From NCBI GenBank assembly GCA_017645945.1, contig JAGCNL010000053.1, positions 133,816-197,815 of the forward strand: a DNA stretch of 64,000 nucleotides, given 5' to 3'. Shown here one piece after another: positions 29,436 through 39,100 of the stretch (position 1 is the stretch's first letter; the number at the start of each line of letters is the position of its first letter). The notes below the pieces were generated by a model. The model ran no database searches, was not told where the DNA came from, and saw only the letters and a list, made by a program, of their open reading frames with translations. Origin of the DNA: Salinivirgaceae bacterium. GTDB lineage: Bacteria; Bacteroidota; Bacteroidia; Bacteroidales; SZUA-534. The position numbers and the translations under genes were made by a program.

Positions 29436-30308
29436 ATGAAAGGACTAAAAATCATTGTCTTGGCCAAACAGGTGCCCGACACCCGCAACATCGGCAAAGA
29501 CGCTATGAAAGAGGACGGAACTGTGAACCGTGCCGCCCTACCGGCTATTTTCAACCCCGAAGACCTGAACGCTCTTGAGCAGGCTCTGCGGCTGAAAGAC
29601 CAGTTCCCCGGAACAGAAATCACCATGCTGACCATGGGCCCGGGACGTGCAAACGAGATTCTGCGCGAAGGTATCTATCGAGGTGCCGATGACGGAATTC
29701 TGCTTACCGACCGCGCTTTTGCTGGTGCCGACACGCTTGCAACTTCTTACGCTCTGTCGTGCGCCATCCGCCGCATTAAGGACTTCGACGTTATCATCTG
29801 CGGACGTCAGGCTATCGACGGCGATACCGCACAAGTTGGCCCGCAGGTTGCTGAGAAACTCAATATTCCGCAAATCACATACGCTGAGGAGATTGTGGCT
29901 GCCGACGACAAGAAAATCCGCATCAAACGCCGCCTTGAGCGCGGTGTGGAGACCGTTGAGTGCCAATATCCTGTGCTGGTTACAGTGAACGGCTCAGCCG
30001 CTCCCTGCCGCCCGCGCAACGCAAAACGCCTGATGAAGTTCAAACACGCCACAGGCAAGAGCGAGCGCGCCAACAACGAGGCTCTCGAGAAACTGGTTGC
30101 AGCAAAGCCTTATCTCGACATCAACGAGTGGACTGTGAACGACATTGAGTGCGATGTGAACCAACTCGGTCTGGCAGGCTCGCCAACCAAAGTGAAACAA
30201 ATCGAGAACATTGTTTTCCAGGCCAAAGAAGCCAAAGTCTTGGGCAACAGCGACGCTGAAATCGACGACCTGATGAAAGAACTGATTGCAAACCACACCA
30301 TTGGTTAA
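29436..30308 (+). CDS. etfB: Electron transfer flavoprotein beta subunit
   Basis: The 290-residue beta subunit of ETF, which with EtfA carries electrons from the acyl-CoA dehydrogenase encoded downstream. It shows the AMP/FAD-type ETF fold: IIVLAKQVPDT, NPEDLNALEQALRLKD, DVIICGRQAIDGDTAQVGPQVAEKL (the ETF-beta signature), and RAKxxN-like PCRPRNAKRLMKFK. The ATG at 29436 is chosen because MKGLKIIVLAKQVPD is the usual start. It is first in the operon, with etfA 47 bases downstream. Confidence 0.95.
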   Translation: MKGLKIIVLAKQVPDTRNIGKDAMKEDGTVNRAALPAIFNPEDLNALEQALRLKDQFPGTEITMLTMGPGRANEILREGIYRGADDGILLTDRAFAGADTLATSYALSCAIRRIKDFDVIICGRQAIDGDTAQVGPQVAEKLNIPQITYAEEIVAADDKKIRIKRRLERGVETVECQYPVLVTVNGSAAPCRPRNAKRLMKFKHATGKSERANNEALEKLVAAKPYLDINEWTVNDIECDVNQLGLAGSPTKVKQIENIVFQAKEAKVLGNSDAEIDDLMKELIANHTIG

Positions 30309-30355
30309 TGCGTTGGCAATCAATGATATTTAAGAATCAGTAAACACAAAAACAG

Positions 30356-31375
30356 ATGAACAACATTATAGTATATTGCGAATTTGAAGATGGCCGCGTT
30401 GCCGACGTAAGCCTTGAACTGCTTACCAAAGGCCGCAAACTGGCCAACAAACTCAACTGCAAACTCGAGGCGCTCATTATCGGCGCAAACCTTGACGGTG
30501 TTGAGAAACAAGTGTTCCCTTACGGCGTCGACACAGTCTATCTGGCTGCCGACAAGCGTCTGGAGCACTATCAGACACTGCCCCACACGTCAATCGTCTG
30601 CAAACTGTTTGAGGAGCAGAAACCGCAAATCGCCTTTATGGGCGCAACCACCGTTGGCCGCGACCTTGGCCCGCGCGTGTCGTCGAAACTGCACAGCGGC
30701 CTGACCGCCGACTGCACCAACCTTGAAATCGGCCCGCACACCGACGTGAAGACAGGCAAAAGTTACGAGGACCTTCTCTATCAGATTCGTCCCGCATTCG
30801 GTGGCAACATTATCGCCACAATCGTCAACCCCGAGTGCCGCCCGCAGATGGCCACCGTTCGCGAAGGCGTGATGAAAAAAGAGATTTTCAAGGCCGACTA
30901 CAAGGGCGAGGTTGTCAAACTCGATGTAAACAAATACGTTAGCGCCACTGATTTTGCCGTCAGCATTATCGACCGCCAGATTGAAAAATCGAAAATCAAC
31001 ATTAAAGGCTCGCCGATAATCGTGTCGGGCGGCTACGGAGTGGGCTCGAAAGAGAACTTCCAACTGCTATTCGATTTTGCGTCGCTAATCAACGCCGAAG
31101 TGGGCGCAAGCCGCGCCGCTGTTGATGCAGGTTGGGTTGAGCACGAGCGTCAGATTGGCCAGACAGGCGTAACCGTCCGTCCGAAACTCTACATTGCCTG
31201 CGGCATATCGGGCCAAATCCAGCACATTGCAGGAATGCAGGAGTCGAGTATGATTATCTCAATCAACAGCGACCCCAACGCCCCAATCAACAAAATTGCC
31301 GACTACGTGATTACAGGCACCATTGAGGACGTTCTGCCGAAATTGATTAAGTATTACAAACAGAACTCTAAATAA
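30356..31375 (+). CDS. etfA: Electron transfer flavoprotein alpha subunit
   Basis: The 339-residue alpha subunit of ETF. The N-terminal domain resembles EtfB (FEDGRVADVSLELLTKGRKLA). The C-terminal FAD-binding domain has the family signature (SGGYGVGSKENFQLL; VGASRAAVDAGW; QIGQTGVTVRPKLYIACGISGQIQH; ISINSDPNAPINKIADYVITG). It forms a heterodimer with EtfB. The gap to the dehydrogenase is only 11 bases. Confidence 0.96.
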   Translation: MNNIIVYCEFEDGRVADVSLELLTKGRKLANKLNCKLEALIIGANLDGVEKQVFPYGVDTVYLAADKRLEHYQTLPHTSIVCKLFEEQKPQIAFMGATTVGRDLGPRVSSKLHSGLTADCTNLEIGPHTDVKTGKSYEDLLYQIRPAFGGNIIATIVNPECRPQMATVREGVMKKEIFKADYKGEVVKLDVNKYVSATDFAVSIIDRQIEKSKINIKGSPIIVSGGYGVGSKENFQLLFDFASLINAEVGASRAAVDAGWVEHERQIGQTGVTVRPKLYIACGISGQIQHIAGMQESSMIISINSDPNAPINKIADYVITGTIEDVLPKLIKYYKQNSK

Positions 31376-31386
31376 ATCAGACAATT

Positions 31387-33084
31387 ATGGCTAATTTTTA
31401 TACAGACACCCCCGAACTCAAATTCCATTTGAACCACCCGCTGATGAAGCGCATTGTTGAGTTGAAAGAACGCAACTATGCCAATGCGGGCCAGTTCGAT
31501 TTCGCGCCAGCCGACTTCGACGACGCAATGGACAGTTACGATAAAGTGCTCGATGTTGTTGGCGAGATTTGCGGCGAGATTATCGCCCCGAACGCTGAAG
31601 GCGTGGACCACGAAGGCCCCGTCTGCGCCAACGGCCGCGTAACCTACGCAAGCGGCACGTCGGTCAATCTTGACGCAACACGCAAGGCAGGACTCTGCGG
31701 CGTGAATATGCCGTACCGCTACGGCGGACTGAACTTCCCGACCGTTCCCTACCTGATGGCCGCCGATATGGTGTCGCGCGCCGACGCAGGATTTGAGAAC
31801 CTTTGGGGCCTGCAGGACTGCGCCGAAACCATTTACGAGTTTGCCGACGACGACCAGAAGCAGCGCTACATTCCGCGCATTTGCGAGGGCGAGACAATGT
31901 CGATGGACCTGACCGAGCCCGATGCTGGTTCCGACCTGCAGTCGGTGATGCTCAAGGCAAGTTTCAGCGAGGCCGACAACTGCTGGTATCTGAACGGCGT
32001 TAAACGATTCATTACCAATGGCGATGCCGATATTCACCTTGTGCTTGCACGCTCTGAAGAGGGCACCCACGACGGTCGCGGCCTTTCAATGTTTATCTAC
32101 GACAAGCGCAACGGCGGAGTAACCGTGCGCCGCATTGAGAACAAGATGGGTATCAAGGGTTCGCCGACCTGCGAACTTGTGTTCCGCAACGCCAAAGCCG
32201 AACTCTGCGGAAGCCGCAAGTTGGGCCTTATCAAATATGTGATGTCGCTGATGAACGGCGCGCGTCTGGGCATTGCCGCACAGTCGGTTGGCCTGTCGCA
32301 AGCCGCCTACAACGAGGCTCTCTCTTACGCCCGCGACCGTCAGCAGTTTGGTCACCCGATTATCGAGTTCAGCGCCGTTGCCGAATTGCTGGCAACAATG
32401 AAGGCCAAACTCGACGCAAACCGCACAATCCTTTATGAGACAGCACGTTTCGTTGATATGTACAAGACATTGGAAGACATATCGAAGGAACGCAAACTCA
32501 CCCCCGAGGAGCGCGACGAGTGCAAGCGCTACAACCGTATGGCCGACGCCTTCACACCGCTGGCAAAAGGCCTGGGCAGCGAGTTCGCCAATCAGAACGC
32601 CTACGACTGCATTCAGGTTCACGGCGGCTCGGGCTTTATGAAGGACTACACCTGCGAGCGCCTTTACCGCGACGCCCGTATCACAAGCATTTACGAGGGC
32701 ACCACACAACTTCAGGTTGTTGCCGCAACACGCTATGCCACAACAGGTTTCTATCTTTCGATGATGAAAGACTACGCCGCACAGCCCGTTGCCGACGATT
32801 TGAAGCCGATGCACGACGTTCTTGACCGTATGACGGCAGAATACGAGGAGACGGTGGCCTACGTTATGGGCAAAGAGTCGCAGGAGTTCATTGAACTGCA
32901 CGCCCGCCGTATGGTTGAGATGGCAGGCTACACCATTATGGCCTACCTGCTGATGCTCGACGCCAACCGCGACGCAATGTTCCGCCGCTCAGCCGAAATC
33001 TTCCTGAAATTCGCCCGCACACAGAACGCACAGCGCTCAATCTTCATCAAGGAGACTGATGTTGACTTTAACTTTAAGTTTTAA
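31387..33084 (+). CDS. Acyl-CoA dehydrogenase
   Basis: A flavin acyl-CoA dehydrogenase of 565 residues, longer than the classical ~380 because of a C-terminal helical extension (PVADDLKPMHDVLDRMTAEYEE onwards). Family motifs are present: SMDLTEPDAGSDLQSV, GVKRFITNGDADIHLVLAR, NKMGIKGSPTCELVFRNA, RDRQQFGHPI, and QVHGGSGFMKDYTCERLYRDARITSIYEGTTQLQ, split across the catalytic region where IYEGT carries the base-position Glu. With etfBA it would oxidise or reduce a short-chain acyl-CoA. A similar gene trio exists in Porphyromonas, where it is linked to amino-acid fermentation to butyrate. Substrate chain length is not decided by the sequence. Confidence 0.94.
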   Translation: MANFYTDTPELKFHLNHPLMKRIVELKERNYANAGQFDFAPADFDDAMDSYDKVLDVVGEICGEIIAPNAEGVDHEGPVCANGRVTYASGTSVNLDATRKAGLCGVNMPYRYGGLNFPTVPYLMAADMVSRADAGFENLWGLQDCAETIYEFADDDQKQRYIPRICEGETMSMDLTEPDAGSDLQSVMLKASFSEADNCWYLNGVKRFITNGDADIHLVLARSEEGTHDGRGLSMFIYDKRNGGVTVRRIENKMGIKGSPTCELVFRNAKAELCGSRKLGLIKYVMSLMNGARLGIAAQSVGLSQAAYNEALSYARDRQQFGHPIIEFSAVAELLATMKAKLDANRTILYETARFVDMYKTLEDISKERKLTPEERDECKRYNRMADAFTPLAKGLGSEFANQNAYDCIQVHGGSGFMKDYTCERLYRDARITSIYEGTTQLQVVAATRYATTGFYLSMMKDYAAQPVADDLKPMHDVLDRMTAEYEETVAYVMGKESQEFIELHARRMVEMAGYTIMAYLLMLDANRDAMFRRSAEIFLKFARTQNAQRSIFIKETDVDFNFKF

Positions 33085-33105
33085 TTAAGCGATAAAATTT
33101 AAGTG

Positions 33106-33138
33106 AAACCGTCGGGTCCGTTGGGCTCGACGGTTTTT
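33106..33138 (+). terminator. Rho-independent terminator of the etf operon
   Basis: A perfect 9-bp stem (AAACCGTCG / CGACGGTTT) with a 13-base loop runs into a T tract, about 20 bases after the dehydrogenase stop. Confidence 0.88.
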
Positions 33139-33227
33139 AGTTTATAGGAAATCTTAGAAATCTACACTTTACAGTGTGATTCCGAACGTAAAAGAAAAAC
33201 GATTAGTTTGTGTTTCACTCAAACGAC

Positions 33228-33632
33228 CTACTCCTCTGACCTCCAATCGACAAGCGACAATCCATGCACGCGACTAAATTCGTTGGTATTGTGGGTTACG
33301 AGTGTGGCACCATTGGCAATTGCGATAGCGGCAATGAGCAAATCGTTCGGTCCTATGGCAGTTCCCTTTCGAGTTAGTTGCTCACGGATTTGCCCGTACA
33401 CAACAGCTTCTTTTTCTGTGAACGGGATTATTTTGTAGGGAGCGATAAAATCAAGGTACTGTTTCCTGCGTTTTTCATAATTATCGCTGTGAGCAGCTCC
33501 GAATTCCAATTCTGCCACAACAACAGTCGAAATGGCAATATCCGATGAGTTGTTTTTCTCAAAACAAGCCACAAGATGTGGGTATTTTCCCCTTATGGCA
33601 TCTATAATTACGTTAGTGTCAAGATGAAACAT
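33228..33632 (-). CDS. vapC: VapC-family PIN-domain toxin
   Basis: A 134-residue PIN-domain ribonuclease toxin. The acidic active-site residues are visible: D in MFHLDTNVIID, E in VVAELEFG, D in GPNDLLIAAIA and the C-terminal LVTHNTNEFSRV. VapC toxins of this kind cleave tRNA or rRNA when not bound by antitoxin. The start at 33632 is the canonical one (the antitoxin TGA and this ATG are one base apart). An in-frame ATG at 33656 would add eight residues. It is co-transcribed with the antitoxin upstream. Confidence 0.9.
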   Translation of the reverse strand: MFHLDTNVIIDAIRGKYPHLVACFEKNNSSDIAISTVVVAELEFGAAHSDNYEKRRKQYLDFIAPYKIIPFTEKEAVVYGQIREQLTRKGTAIGPNDLLIAAIAIANGATLVTHNTNEFSRVHGLSLVDWRSEE

Positions 33633-33633
33633 A

Positions 33634-33882
33634 TCAGAAGATTGCTTCGTTTCCATCTAATTCTATGGGTAATTCTTCTGGCTCCTCAAAAAAAGTAGGG
33701 TCACTTCCGAACAAATCGAAATAGCCTTTCGGATAGGAGCTTTGGCAATCCTTCTTCGTGGTTTTTGCTGTTTTCTTCCGCGATTTTCCCGACTTGATGG
33801 CATTCACCAGAACCTCCATCAAGTTCACTTGCTCCTCGTAGGTCATATTGGGAATGGCGTTTGCAATGCTCTCGTAACTCAT
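33634..33882 (-). CDS. VapB-like antitoxin
   Basis: An 82-residue protein with a short helical N-terminus (MSYESIANAIPNMTYEEQVNLMEVLVNAI), a basic linker (KSRKKTAKTTKK) and a C-terminal toxin-binding tail ending in ELPIELDGNEAIF. It lies directly before the PIN toxin, which identifies it as the cognate antitoxin. The sequence alone would not. A promoter element is at 33919-33926. Confidence 0.8.
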   Translation of the reverse strand: MSYESIANAIPNMTYEEQVNLMEVLVNAIKSGKSRKKTAKTTKKDCQSSYPKGYFDLFGSDPTFFEEPEELPIELDGNEAIF

Positions 33883-33918
33883 ATCTTATCCTCCGTCAGG
33901 TTAAATCTTTTTAACACA

Positions 33919-33926
33919 CAAATATA
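33919..33926 (-). promoter_or_regulatory. -7 element for the vapB-vapC pair
   Basis: On the minus strand this reads TATATTTG, a full match to TAnnTTTG, 36 bases before the antitoxin start. Confidence 0.5.
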
Positions 33927-34004
33927 CACAAAATCTTTTTTTTCATAAACATACACTTATGATTGTCCGAGATTCATAATTTTACAGCGAAAAACTAAAC
34001 GAAT

Positions 34005-35036
34005 ATGAAAAAGACAATCATCGCCACGCTGCTGGCTGTTGCTACCATCTCTGTGCAGGGACAAGTAAAATACCGACTCGAAGGAAACATCGGCCAGAAT
34101 TATACGGGCACCATGTATATCCGCAATCAGAGCGGCACAAACAACGAAATTGTTGATTCTGTTGAAGTTGTCAACGGCAATATAACGGCTCACAACGGCA
34201 GTTGCGCCAAACCTTTCCTTGGACATCTGGGAACCAAGAATTTCAGCCTGCAAATGGCTCCTTTGTTTATCGACAATGGTGTTATCCGAATTGATATGCA
34301 GAATGGTGCACCAGCCATCGGGACACCGCTGAACAACGACTGGACCAGCCTGTACCGCGAGCTGGTCAAGGCTGTGTCCGACTATCGCAGCAAAAGAATA
34401 TCAGAGGCCGATGCCAAGGCTGCAATGGACAAAAGCATAACACCCATGCTGAAAGCCCACTCCAATGACCCACTGGGATATTTCATTGTAACACAGTTCA
34501 ATGACGCCATAAGTGCACGTCGCGGACTTGAGTATATTGCCATGCTTTCGAGCGACTTGCAGCGCAATGATATGGTGAAACGCATCAAAGCTGACCTTGA
34601 AAAACGCGCCACTACCGAGCCTGGTGCGAAGTTCGTCGATTTTGCCGTGGAGTATAACGGCAAGACCACTCGCCTGTCTGACTATGTTGGCCGAGGCCAG
34701 TATGTGCTTGCCGATTTTTGGGCTTCGTGGTGCGGCCCTTGCCGTCAGGAGATTCCAAACATCAAAGCCGCCTACAGCAAGTACAAAGACCGTGGTTTGC
34801 AGGTGATTGGCATTGCCGCGTGGGACGAACCCCAAGCCACACTGAAAGCTATTGCCGAGGAGCAGATTGAGTATCCGCAAATAATTAATTCACAAAAGAT
34901 TGCCACCGACATCTACGGTATTAGCGGCATTCCGGAGATAATCCTTTTCGCTCCCGACGGCACCATTGTTGCCCGCGGCTTACGCGGCCAGGCCATCGGC
35001 AAAATGCTGGCGGAGATTTTTGATAAGAACGAATGA
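34005..35036 (+). CDS. TlpA-like periplasmic thioredoxin with DUF4369-type N-terminal domain
   Basis: A 343-residue exported protein (signal peptide MKKTIIATLLAVATISVQGQ). The N-terminal ~200 residues look like the beta-rich DUF4369 domain plus helical linker common in Bacteroidota. The C-terminal ~140 residues are a thioredoxin/AhpC-TSA fold with the redox motif FWASWCGPCRQEIPN and the cis-Pro loop GISGIPEIILFAPDG. It probably maintains or reduces periplasmic disulfides, with unknown partner. It lies between two toxin-antitoxin pairs. Confidence 0.9.
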   Translation: MKKTIIATLLAVATISVQGQVKYRLEGNIGQNYTGTMYIRNQSGTNNEIVDSVEVVNGNITAHNGSCAKPFLGHLGTKNFSLQMAPLFIDNGVIRIDMQNGAPAIGTPLNNDWTSLYRELVKAVSDYRSKRISEADAKAAMDKSITPMLKAHSNDPLGYFIVTQFNDAISARRGLEYIAMLSSDLQRNDMVKRIKADLEKRATTEPGAKFVDFAVEYNGKTTRLSDYVGRGQYVLADFWASWCGPCRQEIPNIKAAYSKYKDRGLQVIGIAAWDEPQATLKAIAEEQIEYPQIINSQKIATDIYGISGIPEIILFAPDGTIVARGLRGQAIGKMLAEIFDKNE

Positions 35037-35107
35037 ATAATAATATCAGCGCAAAATGGTTCGCAAATGAAACTTGCAAATCATTTTCATTTCACGCTGA
35101 ACATTTA

Positions 35108-35115
35108 TATTTTTG
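35108..35115 (+). promoter_or_regulatory. -7 element for the second toxin-antitoxin pair
   Basis: TATTTTTG matches TAnnTTTG and lies 17 bases before the antitoxin ATG. A TTTC at 35084-35087 sits 20 bases upstream in place of the -33 TTTG. Confidence 0.45.
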
Positions 35116-35131
35116 CAAAAACAGCAACAGT

Positions 35132-35368
35132 ATGACAACAGCACAACTTAACAGCGAAATCTGGCATAGTATGAGTATTATTGCTGACGATGAAGGACTT
35201 ATGCGCCGCGCCGCAAAATACTTGCGCAATTTGGCTGCCGAAAAAACAGCGGACCCGACAGAAATGAGCCGCGAGGATTTTTTTGCACGCGTTGATGCCG
35301 CAAAAAAAGGCAAATCAAAGGCATTCTCTAATGTTGCCGAACTCGACAATTATATCCGCAGCCTATGA
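35132..35368 (+). CDS. Antitoxin of a YoeB/Txe-type pair
   Basis: A 78-residue protein (MTTAQLNSEIWHSMSIIADD...) with an N-terminal helical region and a C-terminal tail (SKAFSNVAELDNYIRSL). It overlaps the toxin start by four bases (ATGA), which assigns it as antitoxin. The in-frame region upstream (from 35033) contains the promoter and is not taken as coding. The family is not certain; it does not show a clear YefM/Phd beta-sheet start. Confidence 0.75.
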   Translation: MTTAQLNSEIWHSMSIIADDEGLMRRAAKYLRNLAAEKTADPTEMSREDFFARVDAAKKGKSKAFSNVAELDNYIRSL

Positions 35369-35643
35369 GCCAGTATAATGTCGAGATTATGGAACAGGCT
35401 CAAGCCGACCTTAAACAACTATTGAAAAATGAACCTAACGCCTATAAGAAGGCATTGAAATTAATTGGAGAACTATATGAACATCCACGCACAGGCACTG
35501 GACATCCTGAAGCATTGAGCAGTGACCGTGCTGGACAATGGAGCCGCCACATTACAAAGAAACACAGACTGATATATGAAATCCATGATAGTGATGTGGT
35601 TGTTTTAGTTCTCACCGCCTACGGCCACTACGGCGACAAATAA
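35365..35643 (+). CDS. YoeB/Txe-family mRNA interferase toxin
   Basis: A 92-residue RelE-fold toxin that cuts mRNA on the ribosome. The family pattern is complete: QAQADLKQLLKNEP, KALKLIGELYEHPRTGTGHPE, WSRHITKKHRLIYEI and the C-terminal AYGHYGDK, in which the His-Tyr pair matches the catalytic end of YoeB. It is translationally coupled to its antitoxin and closed by a terminator at 35650. Confidence 0.92.
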   Translation: MSQYNVEIMEQAQADLKQLLKNEPNAYKKALKLIGELYEHPRTGTGHPEALSSDRAGQWSRHITKKHRLIYEIHDSDVVVLVLTAYGHYGDK

Positions 35644-35649
35644 ATCTGA

Positions 35650-35682
35650 AATCGACAATCGCACTTGTCGATTTTGTTTTTC
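35650..35682 (+). terminator. Rho-independent terminator after the YoeB-like toxin
   Basis: A perfect 9-bp stem (AATCGACAA / TTGTCGATT) with a six-base loop is followed by a T-rich tail, seven bases after the toxin stop codon. Confidence 0.88.
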
Positions 35683-35724
35683 CTCCCCACTAAAAAACTT
35701 TTTCCTTTTCCAATCTTCTTTTTA

Positions 35725-35998
35725 TACCTTTGTCTTGCTATGCGTTTTATGCCGCAAAGCGTATTATGCAGAGTGACATATAGAAAGACGTTTACTGACG
35801 TTTTCCTTTGGCGGACCAAAATCTCGCAAGTTTTGAAACTCAGTCAAAGAGAAAGCAATTGTGAACGCCTGCGTTAGTGTATATTGACCTATCAATCAAT
35901 ATATTCTTGCGTGGGCTTCGCGTTGCTCAATCTTACTGAGTTAGGCAATGCGAGAGCCGTGGTCCGTGGGAGCGAGTAACAGGATTCCCACGTTTTTT
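35725..35998 (+). ncRNA. Candidate structured leader or small RNA with its own promoter and terminator
   Basis: TACCTTTG (35725-35732) is a -7 match. The ~260 bases after it contain several hairpins: ATATTGA/TCAATAT (35881-35902), a bulged 12-13 bp stem from about 35917 to 35956 (GGCTTCGCGTTGC with GCAATGCGAGAGCC), and the terminator stem CGTGGGA/TCCCACG at 35965-35992 followed by six T. A second CGTGGG at 35910-35915 could pair with the same CCCACG, so two exclusive folds are possible. A 46-codon frame (35739-35877, starting MRFMPQS) lies within, but I see no evidence that it is a conserved protein. It may be a regulated leader of the surface-protein gene at 36106, or an independent small RNA. 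Confidence 0.5.
35965..35998 (+). terminator. Intrinsic terminator between the leader and the surface-protein gene
   Basis: A perfect 7-bp stem (CGTGGGA / TCCCACG) with a 14-base loop is followed by TTTTTT. It lies 108 bases before the next start codon, and no protein gene ends just before it. Confidence 0.8.
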
Positions 35999-36105
35999 AT
36001 ATGCATAGCCATCAAACGTTTTTTTCATTGCCTGACTGGGGAGTCGCAAGCACAAATTTTTGTTTAACAAGAAGTTGCACACGACACGAACAAGTGTAAC
36101 AGACA

Positions 36106-39100
36106 ATGAAAAAGTTGTTCGCTTTTTTATTCGGAGTTACGCTTGTCGGACAGGCGTGGGCGCAGACAACAACTATTCTGCGGCAAGATGATAATCAAAC
36201 AGCCGCTTGTTATTTCTCTAGCAATTACTTCCAGTTTGATTTTAATAATGGCGCGAGTTTTGAAATATCGTATGATGGTGTAATTATTTCTTCTACAGAA
36301 TGTTCCCCTGTTGAAGAATACAGCGCTACTTTTGGTGCTTGTGTTAGGAATTTCGTGAAAAATGGCGCGACCATAGAATTCGATTTGCTTGATGGCGAAT
36401 ACTCAACAACCCAATTTGCCCATTATATTACGAGATTCCCTGTGGCAGTTTCGGCGTTTGCTGAAAATGGAATTGTTAGCATAGAAGGCTCTAACGCGGT
36501 TGGTCAAACAATTACTCTCACTGTTACACCAAACGATGATTACGAGTTTAATTGCTGGAGCGATGGCAATACCGACAATCCGCGCACTATTAATATCACA
36601 AGTAACATGGATTTGAAAGCCGTTTGTCTGACAGAAGGACAAACACTTGTCAATTTGACCGTTACGGCTGGTGAGAACGGAACAGTATCAGGAGGTGGTG
36701 TTTATGGAAGTGGTATTGCGGCCTCGTTGCGAGCCACACCAAATACGGGTTACCATTTTGTGCGTTGGAGTGATGGTAACACCGATAATCCACGCACAGT
36801 TGCTGTTTCTGAAGATGCAACATTTACTGCCGAATTTGAAGAGCATACTGTTGTTATAGATGATGCCGCTGAGCCACCCACCACATTGCCTGGATATGGC
36901 TATAGCGAAGGCTCACATTGTTCTGTTTGTGGAGTAACTATAAATCAAGGAAATTATACTTATTGGAAGCAAATAACGACGTCTGCCGAAAATGGAAGTG
37001 TAAGTGGCGCAGGTATTTATTATTATGGCCAAACTGTTACGCTCACAGCAACACCTAACGAAGGCTGCTCTTTCAATTGCTGGAGCGATGGAAACACAGA
37101 AAACCCACGCACTGTATCAATTGACTGGGGAAGCGAAAATTCGGATTATAAAGCCATTTGCTTGACAGAAGGACAAACCATTGCCAATTTAACAGTATCG
37201 GCAGGCAACAATGGAACAGCAACTGGTGGCGGTGCTTTTATTAGCGGAACAGAAACAACATTTACATTGCAAGCCACACCCAACACAGGCTACCATTTTG
37301 TGCGTTGGAGTGATGGCAATACCAGTAATCCACGTACTGTTGCAGTTACCGAAAACGCAACATTTACTGCCGAATTTGAAGAGCATACTATTGTTATAGA
37401 TGCCGCCGAACCACCAACCACACTGCCTGGTTATGGTTATACTGAAGGTTCGCATTGTTCTGTTTGTGGAGTAACTATAAATCAACAAAATTATACTTCT
37501 GATTGGAAGCAAATAACAACGTCTGCCGAAAATGGAAGTGTAAGTGGCGCAGGTATTTGTCATTATGGCCAAACTGTTACGCTCACAGCAACACCTAACG
37601 AAGGCTGCACTTTCAGTTGCTGGAGCGATGGAAACACTGACAACCCACGAACTGTATCAATTGACTGGGTAGATTATAAAGCCATTTGCTTGACAGAAGG
37701 ACAAACCATTGCCAATTTAACAGTATCTGCAGGCAACAATGGAACAGCAACTGGTGGCGGTGCTTTTATTAGCGGAACAGAAACAACATTTACATTGCAA
37801 GCCAAGCCCAATACAGGTTACCATTTTGTGCGCTGGAGTGATGGTAACACTGATAATCCTCGTACTCTGACAGTTTCCACTGATAAGACACTAACAGCAG
37901 AGTTTGAAGCACATAACGCTGTTATAGATGCTGCTGTGCCAGCAGGAACCAGACCTGGTTTGACGCAAGGTTCGCATTGCTCTGTTTGCAATATGGTTAT
38001 GGAACCACAAGAAATAATTTATATAATAGGAGTTTATAGTTTCGAAATACATGGAGAGGACTATCACCCAGAAGTAAACCATGGCAATGATGATAGGTTT
38101 ATTGAACCTGATAGCCCAGTTTTCGCTATAAACACTTATGAAACCGATGTAAATGGTTGGGATTCTCAATTCTTTATTGTATTTGCTAATGAGAATGATG
38201 CACTTAGGGCGGATAATACGATTTCATTAAAATTTGAGTATAAAAGAACGGGCAGGGCAGCATTAAGTCTTATTCAAATTCACAGTACCCCACACCACGA
38301 TGCTAATACTTTTTTTGGTGTTTCTGCAGGAACTACTGAAGAATGGCAAACCTATGAGGAATCGTTTGAAATAAATTCGTCATATTATTCTGATGGGTAT
38401 CGTACCATTGCAATTGACGCTTCAACAGGCGAGAATGGAACTCTTCTATTGCGCAATATTGTAGTGAAAGTAAATGGAAATGAAGTGTTTAATACAATAA
38501 GTCCTACGGAGGAGTTTGCCATAGTTGCCGCAACCAATAGCGACACATACGGCAGCGCCGAAGTTATTGGCAAAACCACTTATAACAGCGAAGTCTCACT
38601 CAAAGCCACGCCTAACACTGGCTATCACTTTGTTAGTTGGAACGATGGCAATACGGAGAATCCACGCACTATAACAGTTACTGGCAACGCAGCATATACT
38701 GCTAATTTTGAGATAGATAATTATAATGTGTCGGCAACAGCCGATGCAACCACTGGCAATGCCTTTTGCAGTGCTTCGAAAGCCGACTATGGCAGCAACG
38801 TAACATTCTATGCCATACCCAAATACGGCTATTTCTTTAAAAACTGGAGCAATGGCAGCACTGCGGCAATGCAAAACGTAACCATTTCGGGCAATACAAC
38901 TCTAACCGCAATTTTTGAGCAATATCCGCCTGTTATCGTGAAAGATACAGTTATTCGTGACACAATAAAAGTGGAAGTGGAAGTGCCAGTGCCTATCGAA
39001 GTTGTAAAGGATACGGTCATTCATGATACACTAAAAGTTGATGTGTTAAAAACAGACACATTATATCTTCAAGAAAAAATCATCCGTGATACTGTTTTTG

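Noticed and set aside
35665-35877. A 70-codon frame spanning the leader region
   Set aside because: It begins before the -7 element and lies in what looks like structured RNA; no family features. I kept the region as a candidate RNA instead.
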